A stretch of DNA of 64,000 nucleotides. It comes from BQJD01 sp964350265 (lineage in GTDB: Bacteria > Pseudomonadota > Gammaproteobacteria > Arenicellales > CAJQKF01). Each line of letters starts with the position of its first letter. The stretch's first letter is position 1. The position numbers and the translations under genes are program-made. A model generated the notes under the pieces. The model did no database searches, was not told where the DNA came from, and saw only the letters and a list, made by a program, of their open reading frames with translations. Shown here piece after piece: positions 43,504 to 52,302 of this stretch. The stretch is from positions 38,930 through 102,929 of the forward strand of contig CAYGJZ010000003.1 of assembly GCA_964350265.1 (NCBI GenBank), given 5' to 3'.

Positions 43504-44571
43504 ATGTCGAAAGTTTCCCTAACCAACGTCGTCAAGAGCTTCGGTGAATTCACCGCGCTGCACGAACTCAACCTGGAAATCCACGAGGGCGAGTTCCTGA
43601 CCCTGCTCGGACCCTCGGGCTGCGGCAAGACCACCACGCTGCGCCTGATCGCCGGCTTCATCCAGCCCACCCGGGGGACCATCCTGCTCGGCGAAGAGGA
43701 CGTGACCCGGGTCGCGCCGCAGCACCGGGAGATCGGCATGGTCTTCCAGGACTATGCCCTGTTTCCGCACATGACCATCGCCGAGAACATCGGCTTCGGC
43801 CTGAAGGAGCGCAAGGTGCCCCGCGAGCAGATCAACGAACGGGTCACCGAACTGCTCGAGCTGATTCACCTGCCCCACGTCGGCGATCGCTACCCGGCGG
43901 AGGTCAGTGGCGGCCAGCAACAGCGAATCGCCGTCGCCCGCGCGGTGGCCTACCCGCCCAAGGTCCTGCTGATGGACGAGCCCCTCGGCGCGCTGGACCT
44001 GAAGCTGCGCGAGTCGATGCAGGTGGAACTGCGCCGCATCCAGCAGGAACTGAAGATCACCACGGTCTACGTGACACACGACCAGACCGAAGCGATGAAC
44101 ATGTCCGACCGCATCGTGGTCATGAACGCCGGCCGCATCGAGCAGATGGGCGGTGCCGAGGACATCTACAACCAGCCGAAGACCCGTTTCGTGGCCGACT
44201 TCGTCGGCCAGATCAACCTGTTCGAGGTGGACGTGCGCGAGCGACAGGGCGACATGCTCGCCGCCGAGGCCAACGGCCGCGCCCTTGCCATTCCCGCCGT
44301 CGCGGGGGATATTGCCGGCCGCGTTTCGGTGGGCGTACGTCCCGAACACCTGCGTCTGTTGAACACCGGCGACGACGGTGCCGGACTCAACGTCCTCGGC
44401 GGCACCCTGGCCGGCCGCACCTTCGCCGGCAACATCACGCGGCTGTTCGTGGATGCCGGGCTAGACAAGCAGGTGGTGGTCGAGGCGCGATCCCAGGACG
44501 CGCCGAGCACGCTGGGTACCGAGGTACGCATCGCCTGGACCCCCACCGACACCACGGTGCTCGTGCAGTAG
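43504..44571 (+). CDS. ABC transporter ATP-binding protein, spermidine/putrescine type (PotA-like)
   Basis: The 355-residue ATPase has Walker A GPSGCGKTT, Q-loop VFQDYALFPH, signature VSGGQQQRIAVARAV, Walker B VLLMDEPLGALD and H-loop VTHDQTEA in the first 240 residues. A C-terminal TOBE domain (about 270-350: VGVRPEHLRL) follows. The start at 43504 matches the family (MSKVSLTNVVKSFGEF). It completes the importer. The two unknown paralogous genes begin only 41 bases downstream and are probably co-transcribed. Confidence 0.95.
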   Translation: MSKVSLTNVVKSFGEFTALHELNLEIHEGEFLTLLGPSGCGKTTTLRLIAGFIQPTRGTILLGEEDVTRVAPQHREIGMVFQDYALFPHMTIAENIGFGLKERKVPREQINERVTELLELIHLPHVGDRYPAEVSGGQQQRIAVARAVAYPPKVLLMDEPLGALDLKLRESMQVELRRIQQELKITTVYVTHDQTEAMNMSDRIVVMNAGRIEQMGGAEDIYNQPKTRFVADFVGQINLFEVDVRERQGDMLAAEANGRALAIPAVAGDIAGRVSVGVRPEHLRLLNTGDDGAGLNVLGGTLAGRTFAGNITRLFVDAGLDKQVVVEARSQDAPSTLGTEVRIAWTPTDTTVLVQ

Positions 44572-44612
44572 CTGCACACGCACCGATTTTTGCATTCTGC
44601 ACAGGAGACAAC

Positions 44613-45239
44613 ATGAGCGAACGAATTCCGGTCAACCCCGGCGAGGTGGAGTGGTCGGGCGACAACCCCGGCATCTACCTGCGACACCACGTCGATGGAC
44701 CCTGGACTTCGCTGGCGGTGCTGTTCAACATCGTCTATTCCCCCCACGGACGCGGCTTTGCCATGATCGTGCTCGGCGACCCCGACGTTGCACGCGGCTT
44801 CCCCGAAGCGCGCAATGCCTGCATCACCGACAACGAGGAGATGACCCGCTACCTGATCCGCGACTACCTGTCCAAGTTCCCCTCCTTCCGCGGCCAGGCC
44901 GGGCTCGAGGCGATGAGCTGGCATGCGCTGGACCGCGTCGAGCGCAGCGGCGACATGAAGGCCTCGTGGACGGAGACCGCCCATGCCGAGGGACTCGCCC
45001 TGTCGATGACCTGGCGCACCCTGGGTGAGCCGTTCCCGGTGGAAGTGGCACCGGAGAACTGCGCCACCGGCGCCCACGACATGTACAGCGTGTTCTTCGA
45101 GGCTGCCGATGCCGGCATCACCATCAACGACCAGCCGCTCGACGGCAAGGTCACCGACCGGCTGTTCTTCGGCCGCCAGATGAGCACGGCCTTCCTCGCC
45201 GTCTCCGAAACCTGGGTGACCCCCGCGAAAGGAGCCTAG
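44613..45239 (+). CDS. conserved protein of unknown function, paralogue A of an adjacent pair
   Basis: The 208-residue soluble protein has no signal peptide or membrane segment. Its N-terminal blocks NPGEVEWSGDNPGIYL and IVYSPHGRG, and the C-terminal AVSETWVTPAKGA, recur in altered form in the next gene product. The two are therefore tandem duplicates. AGGAG precedes the ATG. The protein is rich in Trp, Glu and Asp (for example MSWHALDRVERSGDMKASW), and I recognise no domain. It lies between a polyamine-type ABC ATPase gene and a DUF1116 homologue, all on one strand with short gaps. This suggests a cytoplasmic partner, perhaps in a complex with paralogue B and the DUF1116 protein. Confidence 0.8.
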   Translation: MSERIPVNPGEVEWSGDNPGIYLRHHVDGPWTSLAVLFNIVYSPHGRGFAMIVLGDPDVARGFPEARNACITDNEEMTRYLIRDYLSKFPSFRGQAGLEAMSWHALDRVERSGDMKASWTETAHAEGLALSMTWRTLGEPFPVEVAPENCATGAHDMYSVFFEAADAGITINDQPLDGKVTDRLFFGRQMSTAFLAVSETWVTPAKGA

Positions 45240-45243
45240 CACC

Positions 45244-45873
45244 ATGCCACTTCCCACTCCCATTCATCCCGGCAAGGTCGTGTGGACCGGCGAGAACCCC
45301 GGCATCCTGCTGAAGGAAGACCCGGACGGCCCGTTCAGCGCCATTGCCCTGTTCTTCCGCATCTTCTACTCCCCCGCCGGTCGCGGCACCGTGCTCATGC
45401 TGCTGGAGAAGCCCGGCGAGTCGGTGGCACCGCCGGCGGCCTGCAACGTGGTCATTGCCGACAACCAGGCACTGGCCGAGTACCTGATGGAGTCCTTCAT
45501 CGTCAAGCTGCCCGGCATGGCCGAGCTGCCCGGCCGCGCCAGCGCCGCCTTCCTGCCGATGACCGGCGGTGGTGCCAGCGGTGATCCGCGCAGTCGCTAC
45601 AGCGAGGCGATACAGGCCGAAGGCTGGGACGTCGAGCTGACCTGGGACGGCCTCGGCAAGCCGGTGGCGATGGAACTGCCGCCGGAGCTGACCGGGGCGA
45701 AGGAAAACGAGCTGTATACCCTGCTGGTGGAATCGCGCAAGCCGTCGATCACCGTCAACGGCCGCAGCCTGCCCGGCAAGCCGGTGGAACGCGTGCAGGC
45801 CGGCGTCAAGACCACCACCGCCTTCCTGTACTTCTCCGAGACATGGATCCAGCCCGCGGAGCAGGCCCGATGA
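45244..45873 (+). CDS. conserved protein of unknown function, paralogue B of an adjacent pair
   Basis: The 209-residue soluble protein is homologous to its neighbour. It has HPGKVVWTGENPGILL, FYSPAGRGTVLMLLEKPG and a C-terminal YFSETWIQPAEQAR aligned with the same regions of paralogue A. It starts four bases after paralogue A, and its stop overlaps the DUF1116-homologue start by four bases (ATGA), so the three are a translational unit. No catalytic motif or known family is visible. Side-by-side retention of two divergent copies suggests a heterodimer or heterotetramer. The function is not assigned. Confidence 0.8.
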   Translation: MPLPTPIHPGKVVWTGENPGILLKEDPDGPFSAIALFFRIFYSPAGRGTVLMLLEKPGESVAPPAACNVVIADNQALAEYLMESFIVKLPGMAELPGRASAAFLPMTGGGASGDPRSRYSEAIQAEGWDVELTWDGLGKPVAMELPPELTGAKENELYTLLVESRKPSITVNGRSLPGKPVERVQAGVKTTTAFLYFSETWIQPAEQAR

Positions 45874-47072
45874 CCTTCGACATTCGACATCCCGCCGACC
45901 GTCGCGCGGTGGACGCCTGCCTGGCGGTGCAGCCGCACTGGACCGGCATGTTGCCCGCCGCCGACGTGCCGGGCATGCAGCCGAACTGGCTGCTGCACGC
46001 CGGGCCGGCCTTCGACGACCCGGATTCGATCACCGCCCCTGTATTCAACTCCGCCCGGGTCAGCGCCGTCTTCGAGGGGCTGGCCGCGGACTTCGACGAG
46101 GCCGGGCAGAAGATTCGCGCCGGCGACATCGTCCTGCGTCCCGCCCAGGATCTCGACGTGGTCACGCCGCTGGCAGCGGTGGTGTCCGCCTCGATGCTGC
46201 TGCACGTGGTCGCCGATGCCAGCGACGACGGTCGGCGCGCCTTTGCCCCGGTCAACGGCGGCAACGGCGTGGCGCCGCGACTGGGGCTGTGCAGCGACGA
46301 CGCCCTCGCCCACCTGCGCTTCCTGTACGGCACCCTGGCGCCGGCACTGGCGCGGGTGGTGCAACAGCCGGTGGACCTGGTGGCACTGGCCCGGGCCGGC
46401 ATCGAGGCCGGCGACGACTGCCACGGCCGCACGCCACAGTCCACCGCCGCGCTGGTCGCGCAACTGCGTGATGCGCTTGCCGTCGACGGCGACGGCGAGG
46501 CCTGCCTGCGCTTCCTCGACGACGGTCCGAGTTTCTTCCTCAACCTGTGGATGGCGGCATGCAAGTGCCTGCTGCTGGCCGCCCGTGGCATCGACGGTGC
46601 CAGCGTGGTGATCACCGCCGGCGCCAACGGCGCCGCCACCGGCATCCAGCTGGCCGGTGCCCCCGGTCGCTGGCTGACCGAGGAGGCGGTACCGCCGAAC
46701 GGTCGGCTGGACGGCGACGTGGATGCCGCGCGCGCCCTCGGTGCCATCGGCGACAGCGCCATCGTCGACGCCTGCGGCTTCGGCGCCATGGCCATGCGCC
46801 ATGCCCCGGAGCAGGCCAAGGCGATGCTCGCCTTCATGCCGGCGGACGGCATGACGTTGTCCGACCGGCTGTTGTCCGGCCGCCACCCCGGCTTCGGCGA
46901 CCTCGACCTGCCGCTGGTGATGACCGCCCGCGCCTGCGTCGAGACCGGCACCTCGCCGGTGGTCAGCCTGGGCATCCTCGATCGCGCGGGCACTGCCGGG
47001 CGACTGGGCGGCGGCATTTTCACCCAGCCCGCCGACCTGTTTCGCCGCGGCATGCTAGAGTTGCCGGACTAG
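45870..47072 (+). CDS. divergent DUF1116-like protein (second homologue in the window)
   Basis: The 400-residue protein is alignable by eye to the C-terminal two-thirds of the DUF1116 protein at 1483-2892. GDDCHGRTPQS matches GDECHNRNRAG, PSFFLNLWMAACK matches DHFYLNLMMPAAK, GAATGIQLAG matches GTEFGIQLSG, and an IGDSAIVDACGFGAMAM block matches its IGDSTITETAGVGGFAM. The N-terminal part differs. There is no FdrA or DUF2877 gene beside it. It is instead coupled to the two unknown paralogues and the polyamine-type importer. It likely acts on a related carbamoyl or ureido chemistry, but carbamoyltransferase activity is not shown. It ends 30 bases before the XRE-cupin regulator gene. Confidence 0.75.
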   Translation: MTFDIRHPADRRAVDACLAVQPHWTGMLPAADVPGMQPNWLLHAGPAFDDPDSITAPVFNSARVSAVFEGLAADFDEAGQKIRAGDIVLRPAQDLDVVTPLAAVVSASMLLHVVADASDDGRRAFAPVNGGNGVAPRLGLCSDDALAHLRFLYGTLAPALARVVQQPVDLVALARAGIEAGDDCHGRTPQSTAALVAQLRDALAVDGDGEACLRFLDDGPSFFLNLWMAACKCLLLAARGIDGASVVITAGANGAATGIQLAGAPGRWLTEEAVPPNGRLDGDVDAARALGAIGDSAIVDACGFGAMAMRHAPEQAKAMLAFMPADGMTLSDRLLSGRHPGFGDLDLPLVMTARACVETGTSPVVSLGILDRAGTAGRLGGGIFTQPADLFRRGMLELPD

Positions 47073-47102
47073 CCTCTTCCCGCCCCGCCGGGCGACGTGC
47101 CC

Positions 47103-47753
47103 ATGCCCGATCGCCAACCACCTGCCACGCCGGGCCCCGATGATGCCCCCGCGGACGATCCCGGGGGCGACGCCGCCGACAACAGCCTGGAGGCGGCCAT
47201 CGGTGCCCGGGTACGCTCGCTGCGCCAGCGCCAGGGCATGCGCATCCGCGAGCTCGCCGAGCATTCGGGGGTCTCCCGGGCCATGCTGTCGAAGATCGAG
47301 AACGGCCTGGCCGCGCCATCGCTGTCCACCCTGAAATCCCTCGCCGAAGTGTTCTCGCTGCCGGTGTCCGCCCTGTTTCGCGACAGCGAGGTGCGCGCCG
47401 ACGTCAGCTTCGTGCGCGCCGGCGAGGGCGTGCGCATCCGACGCCAGGGCGACACCGTCAACCACGACTTCCGCCTGCTCGGCCACAGCAACAACCCGCG
47501 CGTGGACATGCGCCCCTACCTGGTGGAACTGACCGCCGAGTCCGACGTGCACAGTCGCTACCAGGACACCGGGGTCTGGTTCCTGCACCTGAAGGAAGGC
47601 GAGATGGACTTCCGCTGCGGCAACGAGACCTTCCACCTGCGCCCGGGCGACTCGTTGATGTACGACGCCGAATCCCCCAACGGCCCGGAGAAACTGCGCC
47701 GGTTGCCGGTGCGCTACCTGTGCATCCGCGCCGACGCCCGCCCACTGCGATAA
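47103..47753 (+). CDS. XRE family transcriptional regulator with cupin domain
   Basis: A 216-residue regulator from the ATG at 47103; a GTG at 47097 is also possible. It has an XRE helix-turn-helix (about residues 33-85: GMRIRELAEHSGVSRAMLSK, ENGLAAPSLSTLKSL) and a C-terminal cupin (about 130-200: GVWFLHLKEGEMDFRCG, FHLRPGDSLMYDA) for a small effector. It lies between the DUF1116-homologue operon and the soxBDAG operon, and could control both. The palindrome GAAACACTGTTTC just downstream of it is a candidate site. It is similar in plan to the second XRE-cupin protein at 58611. Confidence 0.92.
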   Translation: MPDRQPPATPGPDDAPADDPGGDAADNSLEAAIGARVRSLRQRQGMRIRELAEHSGVSRAMLSKIENGLAAPSLSTLKSLAEVFSLPVSALFRDSEVRADVSFVRAGEGVRIRRQGDTVNHDFRLLGHSNNPRVDMRPYLVELTAESDVHSRYQDTGVWFLHLKEGEMDFRCGNETFHLRPGDSLMYDAESPNGPEKLRRLPVRYLCIRADARPLR

Positions 47754-47775
47754 CCGACCCGGGTACTTTCCCGCA

Positions 47776-47804
47776 TTGACAGGATCGATCCGCTGAAATA
47801 ACGT
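47776..47804 (+). promoter_or_regulatory. candidate promoter of the soxBDAG/mgdABCD operon
   Basis: A perfect -35 TTGACA (47776-47781) stands 17 bases before TAACGT (47799-47804), a weak -10. It lies in the 95-base gap before the soxB-like gene. The spacing is optimal. Confidence 0.5.
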
Positions 47805-47807
47805 GAG

Positions 47808-47820
47808 GAAACACTGTTTC
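47808..47820. promoter_or_regulatory. palindrome GAAACACTGTTTC, candidate operator
   Basis: A perfect 6+1+6 palindrome directly downstream of the predicted -10 and upstream of the soxB-like start at 47849. The location suits repression by an XRE-family protein, most simply the one encoded just upstream. Confidence 0.45.
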
Positions 47821-47848
47821 AACACGTTCACCACCTGACGGTCCACCG

Positions 47849-49096
47849 ATGACGCGATACTCGTTGATGGCCCTCGCCCGCAATGCGCTCCGCGGGCACC
47901 GGCACTGGCCGCGGCTGTGGCGCAGTCCGGACCCGCAACCGCGCTACGACGCGGTCATCATCGGTGGCGGCGGCCACGGCCTGGGCACCGCCTACTACCT
48001 GGCCCGCAACCACGGCATGCGCAACATCGCGGTGCTGGAAAAGGGCTGGCTCGGTGGCGGCAACACCGGCCGCAACACCATGACCGTGCGCTCCAACTTC
48101 CTGCGCCAGGAGAGCATTCCCTTCCACCAGGAATCGCTGTCCCTCTACCACGGCCTTTCCCGCGAGCTGAACTACAACCTGATGGTCGGCGAACGGGGCA
48201 TGATCACCTTCCTGCAGTCCGCGGGTGTTCGCCGGGTGGCCAGCCAGATGGCCAGCGCCATGCACCTCGTCGGCGCCGAGTACCGCTTCCTCACGCTGGA
48301 CGAGGTGCGCGCGCGGGTGCCGCTGTTCGAACCGCTGCCGGGCACCCGCATCCCGGTGACCGGTGGCGTCTTCCAGCCGGGCGCATCGATGGTGCGCCAC
48401 GACGCGGTGGCCTGGGGCTTCGCCCGCGCCGCCGATGCCCGCGGCGTGGACATCATCCAGAACTGCGAAGTCACCGGCATCCGTCGCGAGAACGGTCGCG
48501 TCACCGGCGTCGATACCCGGCGCGGCTTCATCGCCGCGCCGCGGGTGGCCATGGCGGTGGCCGGCCGCAGCAGCGTGGTGGCGGCCATGGCCGGCATGCG
48601 CCTGCCGCTGGTCACCCAGCCGTTGCAGGCCTGGGTCTCGGAGCCGGTCAAGCCCTGCCTGGACCAGATCATCGTCATCCGCGACTACCACGGGACCTAC
48701 CTGATGCAGTCGGACAAGGGCGAGATCGTCATCGGCCAGGGCTGCGATCCCTACCCGTCCTATGCCCAGCGCGGCACCTTCCCGGTGGTGGAGGACGGCA
48801 CCGCCGCGGTGCTGGAAATGTTCCCGCGACTGTCGCGGCTGAAACTGCTGCGCCACTGGGCCGGCATGCTCGAGCTGCCCTACGATGGCAGCCCGATCAT
48901 CTCGCCGACCTCGCTGTCCGGCTTCTACATCGACGTGGCCGGCTCCGGCGGCTTCAAGACCACGCCCGCCGCCGCCATGACCTTCGCCCACCTGGTCGCC
49001 AACGACCAGCCGCACCCGCTGGCCGAGCGACTGACCCTGGCACGGTTCTCCAGCGGCCGCCTGCTGCCCGAGGGCGGCGTTTCCGCCAACCACTGA
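47849..49096 (+). CDS. soxB: sarcosine oxidase beta-like / N-methylglutamate dehydrogenase subunit A
   Basis: The 415-residue FAD-dependent oxidoreductase of the heterotetrameric sarcosine oxidase family has dinucleotide-binding VIIGGGGHGLGTAYYLA (about residues 35-51) and flavin-region GWLGGGNTGRNTMTVRS. The C-terminal DVAGSGGFKTTPA includes the Lys near the substrate site. Subunit order B-D-A-G follows. The presence of mgsABC and a GlnT/GmaS gene at 54204-58468 makes N-methylglutamate dehydrogenase (mgdA) more likely than sarcosine oxidase. The two cannot be separated by motif. The start is slightly uncertain, with a weak ribosome binding site. Confidence 0.9.
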   Translation: MTRYSLMALARNALRGHRHWPRLWRSPDPQPRYDAVIIGGGGHGLGTAYYLARNHGMRNIAVLEKGWLGGGNTGRNTMTVRSNFLRQESIPFHQESLSLYHGLSRELNYNLMVGERGMITFLQSAGVRRVASQMASAMHLVGAEYRFLTLDEVRARVPLFEPLPGTRIPVTGGVFQPGASMVRHDAVAWGFARAADARGVDIIQNCEVTGIRRENGRVTGVDTRRGFIAAPRVAMAVAGRSSVVAAMAGMRLPLVTQPLQAWVSEPVKPCLDQIIVIRDYHGTYLMQSDKGEIVIGQGCDPYPSYAQRGTFPVVEDGTAAVLEMFPRLSRLKLLRHWAGMLELPYDGSPIISPTSLSGFYIDVAGSGGFKTTPAAAMTFAHLVANDQPHPLAERLTLARFSSGRLLPEGGVSANH

Positions 49097-49111
49097 CGGC
49101 GAGGACCCGCC

Positions 49112-49366
49112 ATGCTCTACCTGCCCTGCCCCTGGTGCGGACACCGCGACGAAGCCGAGTTCCTCTACGGCGGAGAGGCGGATCGACGACGCCCGCACAA
49201 CCTGGCCGAACTCGGCGACGAAGCCTTCGCCGACTACCTGTACAACAGCACCAATGCCCTCGGCCCGGTGCGCGAACTTTGGTGGCACCAGCGCGGTTGC
49301 GGCAGCTGGTTCAGCCTGGTTCGCGACACCGCCAGCCATGCCATCGACACGGAGGAAGGCGCATGA
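49112..49366 (+). CDS. soxD: sarcosine oxidase delta-like / N-methylglutamate dehydrogenase subunit B
   Basis: The 84-residue zinc-binding small subunit begins LPCPWCGHRDEAEF with two Cys of the zinc site; a His (WWHQRGCGSWF) and a further Cys complete it. The length is normal for the family. It lies 15 bases after soxB and overlaps the soxA-like start by four bases. It stabilises the complex and has no independent activity. Confidence 0.92.
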   Translation: MLYLPCPWCGHRDEAEFLYGGEADRRRPHNLAELGDEAFADYLYNSTNALGPVRELWWHQRGCGSWFSLVRDTASHAIDTEEGA

Positions 49367-52302
49367 ACCGGCTGCCCACGGGCGGACGCATCCGGCGTGA
49401 CCAACCGCTGCGGTTCGTCTTCGACGGCAAGGCGCTGACCGGCTTCGCCGGGGATACCCTGGCCTCCGCCCTGCTCGCCAACGGCCACTGGCTGGCCGGG
49501 CGCAGCATCAAGTACCACCGGCCGCGCGGCGTCGTCGGTTCCGCCCACGAGGAGACCAACGTGCTGGTGCAGCGGCTCGGCGAGGACGGCGAGCCCAACC
49601 TGCGTGCCACCACCACGGCGCTGGTCGACGGACTGACCGTGCGCAGCGTGAACGCCTGGCCAAGCGCCCGCCACGACCTCGGCGCCTGCACCGGCCTGCT
49701 GGCGCCGCTGTTGCCCGCCGGCTTCTACTACAAGACCTTTCTCGCCCGTCGCTGGGACACCTATGCCCGCTTCATCCGGCGCATGGCCGGTCTTGGCCAG
49801 GTGCCTGACTCGCTGGTGGAAGCACGCTACGAACACGTGCACCAGCATGTCGACGTGCTCGTCGTCGGTGGCGGCGCCGCCGGGCTGGTCGCCGCGGAAC
49901 GCGCGTCGCGGGGACGGGCCCGGGTCATGCTGGTGGACGACGCCGACCGCCCCGGCGGCACGTTGCCGGACAGCGGCATCACCATCGACGGCGAGAACGC
50001 CGGTCCTTGGCTGGACAGCATCACCGCCATCCTCGACGCCCGCGACAACGTCACCCGGCTCGCCAACACCGTGGCCACCGGGCTGTATGACCACCACATG
50101 GTGGTGGCGGTGGAACAGCAGCCTGCCGAGCCGTGGGTGCGCGAACGGCTGTGGCACCTGCGTGCACGCCGCATCATCCTCGCCACCGGCGCGGTGGAAC
50201 GCCCGCTGGTGTTCGCCAACAACGACCTGCCCGGCATCGTGCTGGCCAGCGCGGCGCGCACGCTGGTCGAGCGCTACGCCGTGGCACCGGGACAGCGCGC
50301 CGTGTTCTTCACCAACAACACCAGCGCCTATGCCGCCGCCGTGCGACTGGCCGATGCCGGCATCGAGGTCGTCGCCATCGTCGACAGTCGCGCCGACCCG
50401 GGCGACGAAGCCAGGCTGGCCGAACGCCGGGGCATCGAGGTACTGGCGGCGCACCACGTATGCCAGGCACGCGGCAGGCGACGGCTGAAAGGCATCGTCG
50501 TCCAACCCGCTGGCGGCGGCGCCACGCGACGGCTGCGTTGCGACCTGCTGTGCCTCTCCGGCGGCTGGAACCCGCTGCTCCACCTGCACTCCCACGCCGG
50601 CCCGCGGCCACGCTACGACGACACCCTGGCCACCTTCCTGCCGGGCGCGGCCTTGCCCGGCGTCGACCCCGCCGGCGCCGTGGCCGGTCACTTCCACCTC
50701 GCCGAGACACTGGCCGACGGGGTCCGGGCCGGCGCCGACGCGGTGGCGGAGGACAACGGCCGGCGAGCGTTCACCGTGGACGGAGAACTGCCCTATGCCA
50801 TCGCCCCGCTGTGGCAGGTGCCGGGTAGTCGCGGCAAGGCCTTCGTCGACTTTCACAACGACGTCACCGTGGATGACATCGCCCTCGCCCAGCGCGAGGG
50901 CATGCAGTCCATCGAGCACGTCAAGCGCTACACCACCGCCGGCATGGCCACCGACCAGGGCAAGATGAGCAACGTCAACGTGATCGGCCTGGTCGCCGCG
51001 CTGACCGGCGCCAGCCCCGGCGAGACCGGCACCACCACCTATCGCCCGCCCTATCGACCGGTCAGTCTCGGCGTGGTCGGCGGCGCCGACCGCGGCGAGC
51101 TGGTGCTGCCCTGGCGCACCACGCCGATCACCCCGTGGCACATCGCCCACGGCGCGGTGATGGGCGAGGCCGGCAACCGCTTCCGCCGCCCGATGTGCTA
51201 TCCCGCCCCCGGCGAGGACCCGGCGCAGGCGATCCGGCGCGAGGCCCTGGCGGCGCGCCGCCAGGCGGCGATCTACGACGGCACACCACTTGGCAAGTTC
51301 CTGCTCGTCGGCGCCGACGCCGCGACCTTCCTGGAACGGGTCTGCACCAATCGCTGGCGCGACCTGCCGGTCGGCCGTGGTCGATACGCGCTGATGCTGC
51401 GCGAAGACGGGCGCCTGTTCGACGACGGCGTGGCGCTGCGTCTTGCCGAGCACGAGTACCTGCTGTTCTGCGGCACCGCCGCCGCACCCGCGGTGCACAC
51501 CCACCTGGAACGCCTGCTCCAGGTGGAGTGGCCCGAGCTGGACGTGTTCATCACCGAGGTGTCCTCGCAGCTGGCCAGCCTGTGCGTCTGCGGACCGCGG
51601 GCGCGGGAGGTGCTGGGCGATGCCGGCACCGACCTGGACCTGTCCACCGGCTTCCGCTTCCTCGCCTGGCAGGATGGCCACGTCGGCGGCATGGCCACCC
51701 GGGTGGCCCGCATCGGCTACACCGGAGAACTTTCCTTCGAGCTGCACGTGCGCAGGAAACACGCCCTCGCCCTGTGGCAGGTGCTGGTGGATGCCGGCGC
51801 TCGCCATGGCCTGACCCCGATCGGCTCGGACACCAGCGCGGTGCTGCGCATCGAGAAGGGTTTCGTCGCAGCGGCCACGGAGGGCGACAACTGCGTCAAC
51901 GCCGACGATGCCGGGCTCGGCTTCGCGGTGGACATGAGCAAGCACGACTTCATCGGCCGGCGCAGCCTGGAACGGGACCGACGCCTCGGTGGTCGCCGCG
52001 AGCAGCTCGTCGGCCTGCTGCTGGAAGACGACACGGCCATCGACACGGCCATCGACCCGATCATTGACGAGGGCTCGGCCATCCTGCGCGAGCACGGCCA
52101 TGTGCCCGGCTTCGAAGGCCACGTCACCGCCGCCTGCTACAGCCCGACGCTGGCGCGGCCCATCGCCCTGGCGCTGCTCGAGGACGGACGCGCCCGCCAC
52201 GGTGAGCACGTGACCCTCTCCAACCCCCGTGGCATGCGTCAGCGGGCCCGGGTCACCCCGCCCGTGTTCGTCGATCCCGAGGGAGGCGCGATGCGCTCAT
52301 GA
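49363..52302 (+). CDS. soxA: sarcosine oxidase alpha-like / N-methylglutamate dehydrogenase subunit C
   Basis: The 979-residue large subunit has an N-terminal ferredoxin-like 2Fe-2S-fold region without cluster cysteines (about residues 20-100). A NAD-binding flavoprotein domain follows (VDVLVVGGGAAGLVAAE, about 163), then a long C-terminal aminomethyltransferase/GcvT-like folate-binding domain (about 580-970). It would pass the methyl group oxidised at subunit B to tetrahydrofolate. It overlaps soxD and soxG by four bases on each side. It is the mgdC equivalent if the complex serves N-methylglutamate. The length is normal. Confidence 0.92.
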   Translation: MNRLPTGGRIRRDQPLRFVFDGKALTGFAGDTLASALLANGHWLAGRSIKYHRPRGVVGSAHEETNVLVQRLGEDGEPNLRATTTALVDGLTVRSVNAWPSARHDLGACTGLLAPLLPAGFYYKTFLARRWDTYARFIRRMAGLGQVPDSLVEARYEHVHQHVDVLVVGGGAAGLVAAERASRGRARVMLVDDADRPGGTLPDSGITIDGENAGPWLDSITAILDARDNVTRLANTVATGLYDHHMVVAVEQQPAEPWVRERLWHLRARRIILATGAVERPLVFANNDLPGIVLASAARTLVERYAVAPGQRAVFFTNNTSAYAAAVRLADAGIEVVAIVDSRADPGDEARLAERRGIEVLAAHHVCQARGRRRLKGIVVQPAGGGATRRLRCDLLCLSGGWNPLLHLHSHAGPRPRYDDTLATFLPGAALPGVDPAGAVAGHFHLAETLADGVRAGADAVAEDNGRRAFTVDGELPYAIAPLWQVPGSRGKAFVDFHNDVTVDDIALAQREGMQSIEHVKRYTTAGMATDQGKMSNVNVIGLVAALTGASPGETGTTTYRPPYRPVSLGVVGGADRGELVLPWRTTPITPWHIAHGAVMGEAGNRFRRPMCYPAPGEDPAQAIRREALAARRQAAIYDGTPLGKFLLVGADAATFLERVCTNRWRDLPVGRGRYALMLREDGRLFDDGVALRLAEHEYLLFCGTAAAPAVHTHLERLLQVEWPELDVFITEVSSQLASLCVCGPRAREVLGDAGTDLDLSTGFRFLAWQDGHVGGMATRVARIGYTGELSFELHVRRKHALALWQVLVDAGARHGLTPIGSDTSAVLRIEKGFVAAATEGDNCVNADDAGLGFAVDMSKHDFIGRRSLERDRRLGGRREQLVGLLLEDDTAIDTAIDPIIDEGSAILREHGHVPGFEGHVTAACYSPTLARPIALALLEDGRARHGEHVTLSNPRGMRQRARVTPPVFVDPEGGAMRS

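Noticed and set aside
49234..52209. Very long open frame (about 990 codons) antisense to the soxA-like gene
   Set aside because: Compositional shadow of the GC-rich soxA-like gene; no recognisable motif, while the sense frame has full family features.
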